Numbered from the stretch's first letter, positions 44,695 through 54,694 are shown. The stretch is 64,000 bases of DNA from Streptomyces sp. NBC_01353 (GCF_036237275.1 NZ_CP108352.1:7279501-7343500), one strand, 5' to 3'. Numbers and translations: made by a program. The notes: generated from the letters alone by a model not told the origin.

Positions 44695-46149
44695 TCAGGT
44701 GTCCCAGGCCCGCCGTTCGTCCTCGCGCGGGGACTCCACCAGCGTCGGGGCGCCGGGGCCGAAGGTCATCACCGGCCGGGACGGGTCCCAGGGACGCCAT
44801 CCCGGATCGCCGGTCGCCGCGAACCGCATCCAAGCTCCGTGCATCGCCGCCGCCAGCTCGCGTGGTGCGTCCGGGCCGGCGAGCGCCACCGCCTCGGGCC
44901 GGTCCAAGGTGTCGAAGACGAAGGCGATCTCCAGGGCGTGGCAGGCGCCGAGGCCCATGACCGGGGAACGCCAGCCGAACTCGTACACATAGGTCGAGCC
45001 GGGACCCGTCGGCCGGGCCTCCGCGACTCGGTTCAGCGGCACGCGCAGCAGCTTGTCCGTCGCGAGCGCCCCGAGCAGCTCACCCGGCGTCTCCCCGGGC
45101 CGGTTCGCCCGGTACGCGCGCGTGGTCCGCGACGGCACCTTGGTCCTCCACAGCGCCACCCGCAGCGCGAGGCGGCTCAGCCGCTCGGTCAGCCGGCTGG
45201 GGACGAACCACAGGCGGTACTCCTCGGTGTTCGTCCCCATGAGCAGATCGACCTCCGCCGACGCCCCGTCGCGCAGCGCCTCGGCCGGGTCGCGGGGGAG
45301 CACCTCGCCGTCGATGGCGATCTGGAAGGAGTGCCCACCCGTCAGCGGCGAGCCCTTCCCGGTCACCGCGGTCTGCGCGTCGAGGAGCCGGTCACGGGGT
45401 ACGGCGGACAGCGCCCGCGCCGTCGCCTCGACGCCCAGGTGCGACGCGATGGCCTCCGTCGTCCGGCGGGCCCGTTCGAGCGGCAGCGCGGTCGGCGCCC
45501 CGCTCTGGAGCACGGCGCGCCGGAACAGCCCCTTGGCGAGCGGGGAGGCGAGCAGCGCGGCGATCGAGATCGCGCCCGCCGACTCGCCGGAGACCGTCAC
45601 GCGCTCCGGGTCGCCGCCGAAGGCCGCGATGTTCTCCCGTACCCAGGTCAGCGCGGCCAGCTGGTCACGCAGCCCCAGATTGGCCGGGGCGTCCGGGAAC
45701 ACCCCGAACCCCTCGATGCCGAGCCGGTAGTTGAGCGAGACGAGCACGACACCGTCGCGGGCGAACGCCGCCCCGTCGTAGACGGGGACGGACGACGAAC
45801 CATGGACGAGCGAACCACCGTGGATCCAGACCATGACCGGCCGGCTGCCGGCCCCGCCCTCCGAGGGGGCCCATACGTTGAGGTTGAGACAGTTTTCGCC
45901 CTCGACGTCCGGATCCGGGAGCAGCGCGTCCAGAGGCGGGGCGTACGGGCGCTTGGGCGCCGTCGCCCCGAAGGCGACCGCCTCGCGCACGCCGTCCCAG
46001 GGCTCGACGGCCTCGGGCGCCCCGAAGCGCAGCGGACCCACGGGGGCCCGGGCGTACGGGACACCGAGGAAGGAGGCCACACCGCCTTCCAGGGAGCCCC
46101 GCAGGACACCGTCACATGTGGTCACCAGCGGACGGGCCCCATCGGACAT
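44695..46149 (-). CDS. Type-B carboxylesterase
   Basis: 484 residues from MSDGARPL with GAGGAGGG before it. Carboxylesterase/lipase type B features: FLGVPYARAPVGPLRF, EDCLNLNVW-like ENCLNLNVW, oxyanion HGGSLVHG, NYRLGIEGFGV, nucleophile GESAGAIS, and catalytic His in ACHALEI. No signal peptide. The neighbour upstream is an acyl-CoA synthetase on the same strand (35-base gap), so hydrolysis of an ester followed by CoA activation of the acid is a plausible pathway. Confidence 0.93.
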   Translation of the reverse strand: MSDGARPLVTTCDGVLRGSLEGGVASFLGVPYARAPVGPLRFGAPEAVEPWDGVREAVAFGATAPKRPYAPPLDALLPDPDVEGENCLNLNVWAPSEGGAGSRPVMVWIHGGSLVHGSSSVPVYDGAAFARDGVVLVSLNYRLGIEGFGVFPDAPANLGLRDQLAALTWVRENIAAFGGDPERVTVSGESAGAISIAALLASPLAKGLFRRAVLQSGAPTALPLERARRTTEAIASHLGVEATARALSAVPRDRLLDAQTAVTGKGSPLTGGHSFQIAIDGEVLPRDPAEALRDGASAEVDLLMGTNTEEYRLWFVPSRLTERLSRLALRVALWRTKVPSRTTRAYRANRPGETPGELLGALATDKLLRVPLNRVAEARPTGPGSTYVYEFGWRSPVMGLGACHALEIAFVFDTLDRPEAVALAGPDAPRELAAAMHGAWMRFAATGDPGWRPWDPSRPVMTFGPGAPTLVESPREDERRAWDT

Positions 46150-46184
46150 CGGTTCAGCCCCCTCCTCGGCGCGCCGCGCCGTGC

Positions 46185-47672
46185 TCAGACCGCGGACACC
46201 AGCGCCCGCTTCAGGACCTTGCCGGTCGGCCCGAGCGGCAGCTCGTCGACGAACCGGACCACCCGCGGGTACTTGTGACGACCGAGACGCTCCTTCGACC
46301 ATTCGACGAGTTCCTCCGCCGTGACCACGCCGGCGCCGGCGCGCCGAACGACCACCGCGCAGACCTCCTCGCCCTTAGCGTCGTCGGGGATGCCGATCAC
46401 CGCGACCTCGGAGACGGCCGGGTGGCGGACCAGGACCTCCTCGACCTCGCGCGGGTAGATGTTGAAGCCGCCCCGGATCACGAGGTCCTTCTTCCGGTCC
46501 ACGATGCTCAGGAACCCGTCCTCGTCACGGACTCCGAGGTCACCCGTGCGGAACCAGCCGTCGACCACCGCCGCGGCCGTCGCCTCCGGGTCGTCGAGAT
46601 ACCCCGCGAAGACGTTGTGCCCGCGCACCACCACCTCGCCGATCTCGCCGTCCGCGAGCAACCGGACCTCGTCGTCCACGGCCGCGTCCGCGATCCCGAC
46701 CTCGACACCCCAGACGGGGTGTCCGACCGTCCCGGGACGCCGTCCGATGTGCGGCTGATTGAAGGTCGCGACCGGCGAGGTCTCGGTGAGGCCGTAGCCC
46801 TCCAGGATCTGGGTCGAGAACGTCTCCTCGAACCGTTCGAGCACGGCCACCGGGAGCGCCGCGCCACCCGAGACCGCGGCGCGCAGCGCCACCGGCCGGG
46901 AGTCCGACACGGCCGCCGCCTCCACCAGGGCGTGGTACATCGTCGGAACGCCCATGAAGACGGTGACCCCCTCCCCGGCCAGCACCTCCAGCGCCGCGGC
47001 CCCGGTGAACCGGGGCATCAGGACCAGCGTGGCCCCGGCCCGCAGAGTCCCGTTCATGGCGCACGTCTGCCCGTAGCTGTGGAACAGCGGCAGACAGCCG
47101 AGCACCACGTCCTCCGCGCCCAGACCCAGCAGGTCCTGCGAGGTCACGGAGGCGTTCAGCACGATGTTGAGGTGCGTGAGCCGGGCGCCTTTCGGCCGTC
47201 CCGTCGTCCCGCTCGTGTACAGGATCACGGCCGTGTCGGAGGGTTCGGCCGGCTCGGGGGCCCCTAGGGGCTCCGTCGCCGAGGGGGCGCCCCGCATCGC
47301 GCGGACCCCGGCGGCCCGCGCCGCCTCCTCGGCCACCGGCCACAGCGGCCCGCCGCTGACGATCGCCACCGCCTTGCTGTGCTCCAGGACGTACTGGACC
47401 TCCTCGGCCACCAGGAGCGCGTGCACGGGCACGACCGTCGCGCCCGCGGCCAGCGCGCCGTAGTACACCCGCAGGAACTCCGTGGTGTTCGGCAGGAGTA
47501 CCGCGACCCGGTCGCCCGGCTTCACGCCCGCGGCGCGCAGCCCGGCGGCGCAGCGGAGAGCCTCGCCCCACAGCTCCCCGTACGTCAGCCGGGCCGCGCC
47601 CTCCACCACCGCGATCCGGTCGGGGAAGTGGCGGGCGGACTCGCCCAGGACGTTGGCGACGCTCAGTGACAT
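46185..47672 (-). CDS. Acyl-CoA synthetase (AMP-binding enzyme)
   Basis: 495 residues from MSLSVANVL with GGAG upstream. ANL-superfamily motifs: ILYTSGTTGRPKGARLTH (P-loop), GYGLTETSP, WFRTGDLGVRDEDGFLSIVDRKKDLVIRGGFNIYPREVEE (hinge and core A8), and Lys in GPTGKVLKR near the end. It activates a carboxylic acid to acyl-CoA with ATP. It is transcribed with the carboxylesterase and divergent from the PucR-type regulator. Confidence 0.95.
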   Translation of the reverse strand: MSLSVANVLGESARHFPDRIAVVEGAARLTYGELWGEALRCAAGLRAAGVKPGDRVAVLLPNTTEFLRVYYGALAAGATVVPVHALLVAEEVQYVLEHSKAVAIVSGGPLWPVAEEAARAAGVRAMRGAPSATEPLGAPEPAEPSDTAVILYTSGTTGRPKGARLTHLNIVLNASVTSQDLLGLGAEDVVLGCLPLFHSYGQTCAMNGTLRAGATLVLMPRFTGAAALEVLAGEGVTVFMGVPTMYHALVEAAAVSDSRPVALRAAVSGGAALPVAVLERFEETFSTQILEGYGLTETSPVATFNQPHIGRRPGTVGHPVWGVEVGIADAAVDDEVRLLADGEIGEVVVRGHNVFAGYLDDPEATAAAVVDGWFRTGDLGVRDEDGFLSIVDRKKDLVIRGGFNIYPREVEEVLVRHPAVSEVAVIGIPDDAKGEEVCAVVVRRAGAGVVTAEELVEWSKERLGRHKYPRVVRFVDELPLGPTGKVLKRALVSAV

Positions 47673-47695
47673 GGCACGCTCCAGGAAACACCGCG

Positions 47696-47712
47696 TTGAC
47701 AATCGCTTGACA
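47696..47712. promoter_or_regulatory. Two TTGACA elements 11 bases apart
   Basis: TTGACA at 47696-47701 and 47707-47712, same strand, one helical turn apart, in the 175-base region between the acyl-CoA synthetase and the PucR-type gene. CAGAAT at 47718-47723 lies 16 bases after the first and could be a -10. They may equally be direct-repeat binding half-sites. Confidence 0.4.
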
Positions 47713-47847
47713 CGAGACAGAATCCGTCCGCTTGCCGGTCGGGCACCATGTGCATCTGCCCACCATGTGACCGACGGAGCTGGGCAGCGGCCCCCTGCGG
47801 CCGTCCGGGGCGTGGCATTCGCCAAATTCCGGCGTTACGGTGCGGGC

Positions 47848-49383
47848 ATGACGCACGGCTCCCCGACGCCGCCCGGCAGGACGCCCCGCCCCCCGACGCC
47901 CGCAGACGCGGCGCGCGGGTCCACGACGTCCGGCGCGACGTCCGGTCCCGCGGCGGGTGGCTCCGCGACGTCCGGCGCGACGTCCGGTCCAGCGGCGCCC
48001 GGCTCCACGTCGCCCGGCTCTACGGCGCGTGGCTCCGCGACGTCCGGCGCGACGGCTCCCGGAGGTGCGGGCGCGCATACCCCCGTCGGCTCCGCCACCG
48101 CCGCGCTGCGCCGTACCCTCGCCACCGCGCTGATCGGCGACCTCGAGCGCCTGACCGACCGGGCCGTCGACGACATCCGCGCCCACAGCGGTACGTACGC
48201 CTCCGGAACCCCCGTCACGCGCGAGGAGCTGTGGAGGTTCGTCCGCGACAACCTGCTGCGCGCCCTGGAGGACTTCGGCGGACTGGCCCCCACCGGCGGA
48301 GACTTCGAGGACGCGGCCCGCGCGACCGGCCGCCGCCGGGCCGAGCAGAACGTGCCGCTCGACACCGTTCTGCGCGCCTACCGCCGGGGCGGCCGCGTCC
48401 TGTGGCAGGTGATGGCCGAGCATCTGCGGACCAGGCCCGGCCGGGACTCGGACAGCCGCGACACCGAGCTCGACGTCGCCGGCGCGGTCTGGGAGACCAT
48501 CGACCGCTACTCGGTCGTCATGTCCGACGCGTACCGCCTCACCCAGCTGGAGATGCAGAGCCGCCAGGACACCCGCCGGGTCGCCCTCTTCGAGGCGCTG
48601 CTCGACGGCCGCGCCGACGACCCGGCCGTCGCCGCGGCCGCCTCCGCCGCACTCGGCGTGCCGCAGCAGGACCGGTACGTCGTGGTGGTCGCCGCCCAGG
48701 ACCCGGCCGCCCCGCCCCACCCGGCACCCGTCCTCGAGGCGCACGGCATGTGGTCGTTCTGGCGTCCCCGCGGTGGCCGCTACGCCGGCATCGTCCGGCT
48801 GCCGCGCGGCGCGGACGCCCACCGCACCCTGCTCGACCTGCTCCGGCACCGGACGGGCGCGACCGCCGGGGTCTCCCCGGAGTTCGACCGGCTGGCACGG
48901 GCCGGGCGGGCACTGCGACTGGCCGAGGAGACCCTCCGTACGCTCCCCGCGGGCAGCGGCGAGGCGGAGACGTTCGACGACCGGCTCGCCGAGGTGCTGC
49001 TCAGCGGCCGGGGCGACATCGCCGAGCGGATCGTCACCGTCCACCTCGGACCCGTCCTGGCCACCGGCGGCGAACGCGCCGCCCTCCTCGAGACCCTCCG
49101 GGTCTGGTTGGACAACGGCTGCTCGGCCGCCCGGGCCGCCGAGCAGCTCTACTGCCACCGCAACACGGTCCTCAACCGCATCAGCCGTATCTCGGAGCTC
49201 ACCGGCCGTTCCAGCGAGTCGGGCGCCTCCCGCCTCGGATGGTCCCTGGCGCTGAGGGCGCTGCCCCTCGCCGACCTCGGCGACCCGGCCGACGTCGGCG
49301 ATTTCGGGGACCTCGGTGGATCGGGCGACTTCGGCGACTTCGGCGACCTCGGCGCGGAGCCCGAGCGGGCGCCGGGGGACTGA
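47848..49383 (+). CDS. PucR-type helix-turn-helix regulator
   Basis: 511 residues from the ATG at 47848. Residues 25-72 are a Thr/Ser/Gly/Ala/Pro repeat tract. The middle has RsbR/RsbRD-like helices (DFEDAARATGRRRAEQNVPLDTVLRAYRRGGRVLW). The last part has the PucR HTH: LRVWLDNGCSAARAAEQLYCHRNTVLNRISRISELTGR. The tail carries repeated G-D-F/L units. It is divergent from the acyl-CoA synthetase and may regulate it. Confidence 0.9.
   Translation: MTHGSPTPPGRTPRPPTPADAARGSTTSGATSGPAAGGSATSGATSGPAAPGSTSPGSTARGSATSGATAPGGAGAHTPVGSATAALRRTLATALIGDLERLTDRAVDDIRAHSGTYASGTPVTREELWRFVRDNLLRALEDFGGLAPTGGDFEDAARATGRRRAEQNVPLDTVLRAYRRGGRVLWQVMAEHLRTRPGRDSDSRDTELDVAGAVWETIDRYSVVMSDAYRLTQLEMQSRQDTRRVALFEALLDGRADDPAVAAAASAALGVPQQDRYVVVVAAQDPAAPPHPAPVLEAHGMWSFWRPRGGRYAGIVRLPRGADAHRTLLDLLRHRTGATAGVSPEFDRLARAGRALRLAEETLRTLPAGSGEAETFDDRLAEVLLSGRGDIAERIVTVHLGPVLATGGERAALLETLRVWLDNGCSAARAAEQLYCHRNTVLNRISRISELTGRSSESGASRLGWSLALRALPLADLGDPADVGDFGDLGGSGDFGDFGDLGAEPERAPGD
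47926..48067 (+). repeat. In-frame tandem repeat in the PucR-type gene
   Basis: Two near-identical 42-base units (TSGATSGPAA-type, 14 residues) followed by a shorter derivative and a third TSGAT. It extends the N-terminus of the protein and is prone to length change. Confidence 0.75.
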
Positions 49384-49421
49384 CGGCGGGGAGCACGGGC
49401 GCGGGCGCATAGGGTGGCGGG

Positions 49422-50048
49422 ATGCAGGAGCAGTACCGCACGCTCGCCCGCGAGGGTGTGCACGAGACCGAGATCAACCGATCGCGCTTCATCTGCGCGC
49501 TGGCACCCGTCGCGACCGAGCAGGAGGCGCAGGAGTTCGTCGCCCGCATCCGCAAGGAGCACCCGACCGCCACGCACAACTGCTTCGCGTACGTCATCGG
49601 CGCCGACGCGGCCGTCCAGAAGGCGAGCGACGACGGCGAGCCCGGCGGCACGGCGGGTGTGCCGATGCTCCAGATGCTCGTGCGGCGGGAGGTGCGGTAC
49701 GTCGCCGCGGTCGTGACCCGTTACTACGGCGGCGTGAAGCTCGGCGCGGGCGGTCTGATCAGGGCGTACGGCGGCGTGGTCGGCGAGGCCCTGGACGCAC
49801 TCGGAACGATCACCCGGCAGCGCTTCCGTCTCGCCACCGTCACCGTCGATCACCAGCGCGCGGGCAAGCTGGAGAACGACCTGCGGGCGACCGGGCGTGC
49901 GGTCCGTGAGGTGACGTACGCCGAGGGGGTCACCATCGAGATCGGTCTGCCGGACGCGGACGTGGCGGAGTTCCGCGCCTGGCTCGCGGACGCGACGGCC
50001 GGCACGGCCACGCTGGAGCTCGGCGGCGAGGCGTACGGCGATGCCTGA
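49422..50048 (+). CDS. YigZ/IMPACT-family protein
   Basis: 208 residues. The UPF0029 domain is clear: INRSRFICALAPV, THNCFAYVIG, SDDGEPGGTAGVPML, VTRYYGGVKLGAGGLIRAYGG. A C-terminal ferredoxin-like half follows. The family relates to eukaryotic IMPACT translation regulators; the bacterial role is unsettled. Start ATG at 49422. Confidence 0.93.
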   Translation: MQEQYRTLAREGVHETEINRSRFICALAPVATEQEAQEFVARIRKEHPTATHNCFAYVIGADAAVQKASDDGEPGGTAGVPMLQMLVRREVRYVAAVVTRYYGGVKLGAGGLIRAYGGVVGEALDALGTITRQRFRLATVTVDHQRAGKLENDLRATGRAVREVTYAEGVTIEIGLPDADVAEFRAWLADATAGTATLELGGEAYGDA

Positions 50049-50174
50049 GCGCGTCACCCACCGCGGGCACCCGTCCGCGGCCCCGGGGCTCCCCGATGTC
50101 TTCGGGATTCCCGCAGCCCCCGGGATTCCTGAAGCCCCGACCGATGTCCGACCCCACCGATACGCTCCTGGATC

Positions 50175-51347
50175 ATGAGATTCCTGCACACGTCGGACTG
50201 GCACCTGGGAAGGTCGTTCCACCGGGTCGGCCTGCTCGACGCCCAGTCCGCGTTCCTCGACCACCTGGTGGCCACGGTGCGCGAGCGTGACGTGGACGCG
50301 GTCCTCGTCGCCGGGGATGTCTACGACCGGGCCGTGCCGCCGCTCTCCGCCGTCGAGCTCTTCGACGCCGCCCTGCACCGGCTCGCCGAGGTCGGAGTGC
50401 CGACCGTCATGATCTCCGGGAACCACGACTCGGCGCGCCGCCTCGGGGTCGGCGCCGGCCTCATCGAGCGCGCCGGAATCCATCTGCGGACGGACCCGGC
50501 CGGCGTCGGCACGCCCGTCGTGCTCACCGACGCCCATGGAGACGTGGCCCTGTACGGCCTGCCCTACCTCGAACCGGCCCTGGTCCGCGAGCAGTTCGGC
50601 GTCTCCAAGGCCGGGCACGAAGGGGTCCTCGGCGCTGCCATGGACCGCGTCCGCGCCGACCTCGCGCAGCGGCCCGACTCCACCCGGTCCGTGGTCCTCG
50701 CCCACGCCTTCGTCGCCGGCGGCGAACCGAGCGACAGCGAACGGGACATCACCGTCGGCGGTGTCGCCGCCGTCCCCGCCGGAGTCTTCGACGGCGTCGA
50801 CTATGTGGCCCTCGGCCATCTGCACGGCAGCCAGGCCGTCACCCCGCGCGTGCGCTACTCCGGCTCCCCGCTGGCCTACTCCTTCTCGGAGGCCGACCAC
50901 CGCAAGACCATGTGGCTGATCGACCTCGGACCCGAGGGCGGGATCGGGGCCGCCGAGCGTGTCGACTGCCCGGTGCCCCGGCCCCTCGCCCGGATCAGGG
51001 GACGGCTGGACGACCTGCTGGCCGACCCCGCCCTCGTACGGCACGAGCAGTCCTGGGTCGAGGCGACCCTCACAGACCCCGTTCGGCCCGCCGAGCCCAT
51101 GGCCCGGCTCGCCGAACGCTTCCCGCACACGCTGAACCTGGTCTTCGAGCCCGAGCGCACCGAGGGCGACCCCTTCGCCTCGTACGCACAGCGGCTGCGC
51201 GACCGCAGCGACCAGCAGATCGCGGAGGACTTCGTGGCACATGTGCGCGGCGGCGAGGGACCGGACGGCGCCGAACGGAGCGTGCTGTACGGCGCGTTCG
51301 ACGACGTCCGGGTGGACGCGGCGGAGCGCGAGGTGGGCGTCCGGTGA
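50175..51347 (+). CDS. sbcD: Exonuclease SbcD
   Basis: 390 residues. Mre11-type metallophosphoesterase: TSDWHLGRSF, AGDVYDRA, SGNHDS, LAHAFVAGG and LGHLHGSQ supply the metal ligands. With SbcC it cuts hairpins and DNA ends with ATP. The stop overlaps the sbcC GTG (GTGA), a coupled operon. C-terminal region with LDDLLADPALVRHEQSWVEATL matches SbcD capping. Confidence 0.96.
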   Translation: MRFLHTSDWHLGRSFHRVGLLDAQSAFLDHLVATVRERDVDAVLVAGDVYDRAVPPLSAVELFDAALHRLAEVGVPTVMISGNHDSARRLGVGAGLIERAGIHLRTDPAGVGTPVVLTDAHGDVALYGLPYLEPALVREQFGVSKAGHEGVLGAAMDRVRADLAQRPDSTRSVVLAHAFVAGGEPSDSERDITVGGVAAVPAGVFDGVDYVALGHLHGSQAVTPRVRYSGSPLAYSFSEADHRKTMWLIDLGPEGGIGAAERVDCPVPRPLARIRGRLDDLLADPALVRHEQSWVEATLTDPVRPAEPMARLAERFPHTLNLVFEPERTEGDPFASYAQRLRDRSDQQIAEDFVAHVRGGEGPDGAERSVLYGAFDDVRVDAAEREVGVR

Positions 51348-54300
51348 GACTGCACCGCCTTGTCGTCACCGCCTTCGGGCCCTTCGGCACCACCCAGGAG
51401 ATCGACTTCGACGCCCTGTCCTCCGCGGGGCTCTTCCTGCTCCACGGGCCGACCGGCGCGGGCAAGACCTCCGTCCTCGACGCCGTCTGCTTCGCCCTGT
51501 ACGGCGCCGTGCCGGGCGCGCGGCAGTCCCCGGGAGCCTCGCTCCGTAGCGACCACGCCCCGACCGGCACCTCCACCGAGGTCACGCTCGAACTGACCGT
51601 GGGGGACCGGCGGTTGGAGATCACCCGACGCCCGGCCCAGCCGCGCCCCAAGAAGCGGGGCGGCGGTTTCACCACCGAGAAGGCGCAGAGCTGGCTGCGG
51701 GAGTACGACGCCGGGACGGCGGAGTGGACCGGGCTCAGCCGCTCCCACCAGGAGATCGGTGAGGAGATCACCCAGCTCGTCGGGATGAGCCGTGAGCAGT
51801 TCTGCCAGGTCGTCCTCCTTCCGCAGGGCGACTTCGCGCGCTTCCTGCGGGCCGACGCCGAGGCCCGCGGCAAGCTGCTCGGCCGGCTCTTCGACACCCG
51901 GCGGTTCGCGGCCGTCGAGGAGCGCCTCGCCGATCTGCGGCGCGCCGCCGAGCAGCAGGTACGGGACGGGGACGAACGGCTGCTCGCGCTCTCCCACCGG
52001 ATGGCGCAGGAAACGGGCGGCGCCGTGGTCGAGGAGCGGCCCGGCGAGCCCGGACTCGCCGAGGCCGTCCAGACCGGGGCTGCCGTGGCCCGGTCCGAGG
52101 CGCGCGAGGCGCTCGACATCGCCGACTCCGCCGTCTCGGCGGCCGAGTGGCGACAGGCGGCAGCCCGCCACGCGCTCGACGCGGAAAGGGACCTGGCGGC
52201 CCGTCAGGCGCGGCACGCGGAGGCGCGGCGACGGCAGCGGGAGCTGGAGGAACGCCGGCCCGAGCGGGACACATGGGAGGCGACGCTGGAGCGCGCCCGC
52301 AAGGCCGACCGCGTGGCGCCCGCCCTCGGCCTGCGGGCCGACGCGGAGCGCGATCACGCGGCGGCGGGCTCCGCCCGGGAGCAGATCCGCGGCAGGCTGC
52401 CCGCCGACCTGGCCGACGCGGGCGCGGAGCAACTGTCCGCCCTGGAGCGCCGACTGCGCGAGGAGCTCGGCGGCCTCGAGTCCGCGCGGCGCGCCGAGCG
52501 GCGCAGCGCCGACATCGCCCAGGAGCGCGCCGTTCTGGAGCGCCAGGCCCGCGCCGACGAGGAGATCCTCCAGGACGCGGGCGGCTGGCTCGCCGGGTGG
52601 GGGACCCGGCGCGCGGAGCTGACGGCACGCATCGAGTCGGCCCAGGAGGCCGCCGCCCGCGCCGAGCACCTGGCGGGCCGCCTCGAACCCGCCCGCCGCA
52701 GGCTGTCGGCGGCCCGCCGCCGCGACGACCTCGCGGAGCGGACGAACACCGCCGAGGCCCGGCTCACGGCCGCCCGCGAGCACCGCAACGCGGCCCACGA
52801 AGCCTGGCTCGACGTCAAGTCCCGGCGCCTGCAGGGCATCGCGGCCGAACTGGCAGCCGCCCTCACCCCAGGCGCCCCCTGCCAGGTCTGCGGCTCCGCC
52901 GACCACCCGGCCCCCGCCCGCACCGGCGCCGACCACGTCGACCGCACCGCGGAGGACGCGGCCTACGCCGCCTTCACGCGCGCGGAGGAGACCAGGACCA
53001 CTGCCGAACGCGAGCTCGCGGTCACCCGCGAATCCTGGTCCGCGTCCCGCGCGGAGGTCCTGGCGGGAACGGCCCCCACGATCCCGACGCAGGGCCGCAC
53101 CCCTGCCGACGCGGAGCCGGTCGCAGGGGTCCTTACGGGAAGCGCCACAGCAACCCCGAATCCGGGCCACACGCCCGCCGACGACGAGCCGTCCGCTCTG
53201 CCCGCCTCCGTCGGGCGGGCGCCGAGCGGCACGACGGGCGACGCGGAGCCGGCGCCTCGGGCGCCCGGCACGGCGGGCGACCGCCAGGGCGGCGCGACGT
53301 GGGGTGAGTTCGCCGCCTTCGGCGGGCCCGGTGCCGCCGCGGGCCATGCGGCGGTAGGCGCCCGCGAGGGCGCCGCTCCCGTGGCCGGCGGGCGGGTCCC
53401 GGCGGAAGCGGTGGCCGAGCCCACCGTCGCCGAACTGACCCGCGAGGTCGAGGAGTTGGCCGGGCGGCACGCCGAGGCGCACGCGCTCGCCGCGCAGACG
53501 CACGGGGCGCGTGAGGCGCTCGCGCGGGCCGAGCGGGAGTACGAGAGAAGGGTCGGCGCGCAGCGGGACGCCGAGCGGCGGATGGCCGGGCGGACCTCGC
53601 AGCGTGAGGCGCTCGACCGCGAGCAGGCCGGCCTGGACGCCGAACTGGTCAGGGGCCGTGGCGAGTCCGGGAGCGTCGCCGAGCACGCCTCGCGGCTGGA
53701 GCGGAAGATCGCCATCCTGATCGACGCGGCCGAGACCGTACGGGCCGTTGACCTCACCTCCCAGCGGCTCAAGGAGGCCGACGACCGGCTCGCCGACGCC
53801 GCGTTCCGCGCCGGTTTCGACACCCCCGCCCAGGCCGCCCGCGCCCTCCTGGAGGACGGCGCGCGCCGCATCCTCCAGCAACGACTCGACGCCTGGCAGG
53901 CTGAGGCCGCCGCCGTCGCCGACCGGCTCGCCGAGCCCGAGACGCGGGCCGCCGCCGACCGGCCGCCCGCCGAACCGGCGAGCGCCGAGACCGCGCACAC
54001 CGCGGCCGAACGGGCCCTGCGGGACGCCACGTCGGCCCTCGCGGTCGTACGCGACCGGTGCGCGGAGCTGGCCCGGCTCTCCCGGCAGGCCGACACGGAG
54101 GTTCGCCGCTTGGGGCCGCTCCGGGAGGAGTACGAACGGGTCGCCCGGCTCGCCGGACTCACCGCCGGCACCTCGGCCGAGAACGAACGGAAGATGCGGC
54201 TGGAGTCGTACGTACTGGCCGCCCGGCTCGAACAGGTCGCGGCCGCCGCCACCGCCCGCCTCCAGCGCATGTCCTCCGGCCGCTACACCCTGGTCCACTC

Positions 54301-54694
54301 CGACGCCCGAACCGGCGGCAAGCGCGCAGGACTGGGCCTCCACGTGGTCGACGCCTGGACGGGCAACGAGCGCGACACCGCCACCCTCTCCGGTGGCGAG
54401 ACCTTCTTCGCCTCCCTGGCGCTCGCACTCGGCCTCGCCGACGTCGTCACCGACGAGGCCGGCGGCGTCCGGTTGGACACCCTCTTCATCGACGAGGGTT
54501 TCGGCAGCCTGGACGACCAGACTCTCGACGAGGTGCTCGACGTCCTCGACTCCCTGCGCGAACGAGACCGAAGCGTCGGTATCGTCAGCCACGTGGGCGA
54601 CCTGCGCCGCCGCATCCCGGCCCAGCTTGAGGTGGTCAAGGAGCGCGGCGGCTCGGCCGTGAAGCTCCGTACGGGAGGCGGCCTCAGCGGCTGA
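51344..54694 (+). CDS. sbcC: Exonuclease SbcC (SMC-like ATPase) with an insertion in the coiled coil
   Basis: 1116 residues. Walker A GPTGAGKTS at about 35-43; long coiled-coil arms; zinc hook CQVC (Cys513, Cys516) at the apex; ABC signature LSGGETFF at about 1015; Walker B LDTLFIDEGFGSLDD at about 1044. It partners SbcD. Residues about 575-692 are a Pro/Ala/Gly/Thr-rich, non-coil stretch with two PADxEP copies, inserted in the descending arm some 60 residues after the hook, which lengthens the protein. The last 11 bases overlap the convergent Lrp gene. Confidence 0.95.
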   Translation: MRLHRLVVTAFGPFGTTQEIDFDALSSAGLFLLHGPTGAGKTSVLDAVCFALYGAVPGARQSPGASLRSDHAPTGTSTEVTLELTVGDRRLEITRRPAQPRPKKRGGGFTTEKAQSWLREYDAGTAEWTGLSRSHQEIGEEITQLVGMSREQFCQVVLLPQGDFARFLRADAEARGKLLGRLFDTRRFAAVEERLADLRRAAEQQVRDGDERLLALSHRMAQETGGAVVEERPGEPGLAEAVQTGAAVARSEAREALDIADSAVSAAEWRQAAARHALDAERDLAARQARHAEARRRQRELEERRPERDTWEATLERARKADRVAPALGLRADAERDHAAAGSAREQIRGRLPADLADAGAEQLSALERRLREELGGLESARRAERRSADIAQERAVLERQARADEEILQDAGGWLAGWGTRRAELTARIESAQEAAARAEHLAGRLEPARRRLSAARRRDDLAERTNTAEARLTAAREHRNAAHEAWLDVKSRRLQGIAAELAAALTPGAPCQVCGSADHPAPARTGADHVDRTAEDAAYAAFTRAEETRTTAERELAVTRESWSASRAEVLAGTAPTIPTQGRTPADAEPVAGVLTGSATATPNPGHTPADDEPSALPASVGRAPSGTTGDAEPAPRAPGTAGDRQGGATWGEFAAFGGPGAAAGHAAVGAREGAAPVAGGRVPAEAVAEPTVAELTREVEELAGRHAEAHALAAQTHGAREALARAEREYERRVGAQRDAERRMAGRTSQREALDREQAGLDAELVRGRGESGSVAEHASRLERKIAILIDAAETVRAVDLTSQRLKEADDRLADAAFRAGFDTPAQAARALLEDGARRILQQRLDAWQAEAAAVADRLAEPETRAAADRPPAEPASAETAHTAAERALRDATSALAVVRDRCAELARLSRQADTEVRRLGPLREEYERVARLAGLTAGTSAENERKMRLESYVLAARLEQVAAAATARLQRMSSGRYTLVHSDARTGGKRAGLGLHVVDAWTGNERDTATLSGGETFFASLALALGLADVVTDEAGGVRLDTLFIDEGFGSLDDQTLDEVLDVLDSLRERDRSVGIVSHVGDLRRRIPAQLEVVKERGGSAVKLRTGGGLSG

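Noticed and set aside
50876-54592. 1238-codon open frame on the minus strand opposite sbcC
   Set aside because: It is the complement of a well-supported gene in very GC-rich DNA; the product is a Gly/Arg/Leu-rich sequence with no motif.
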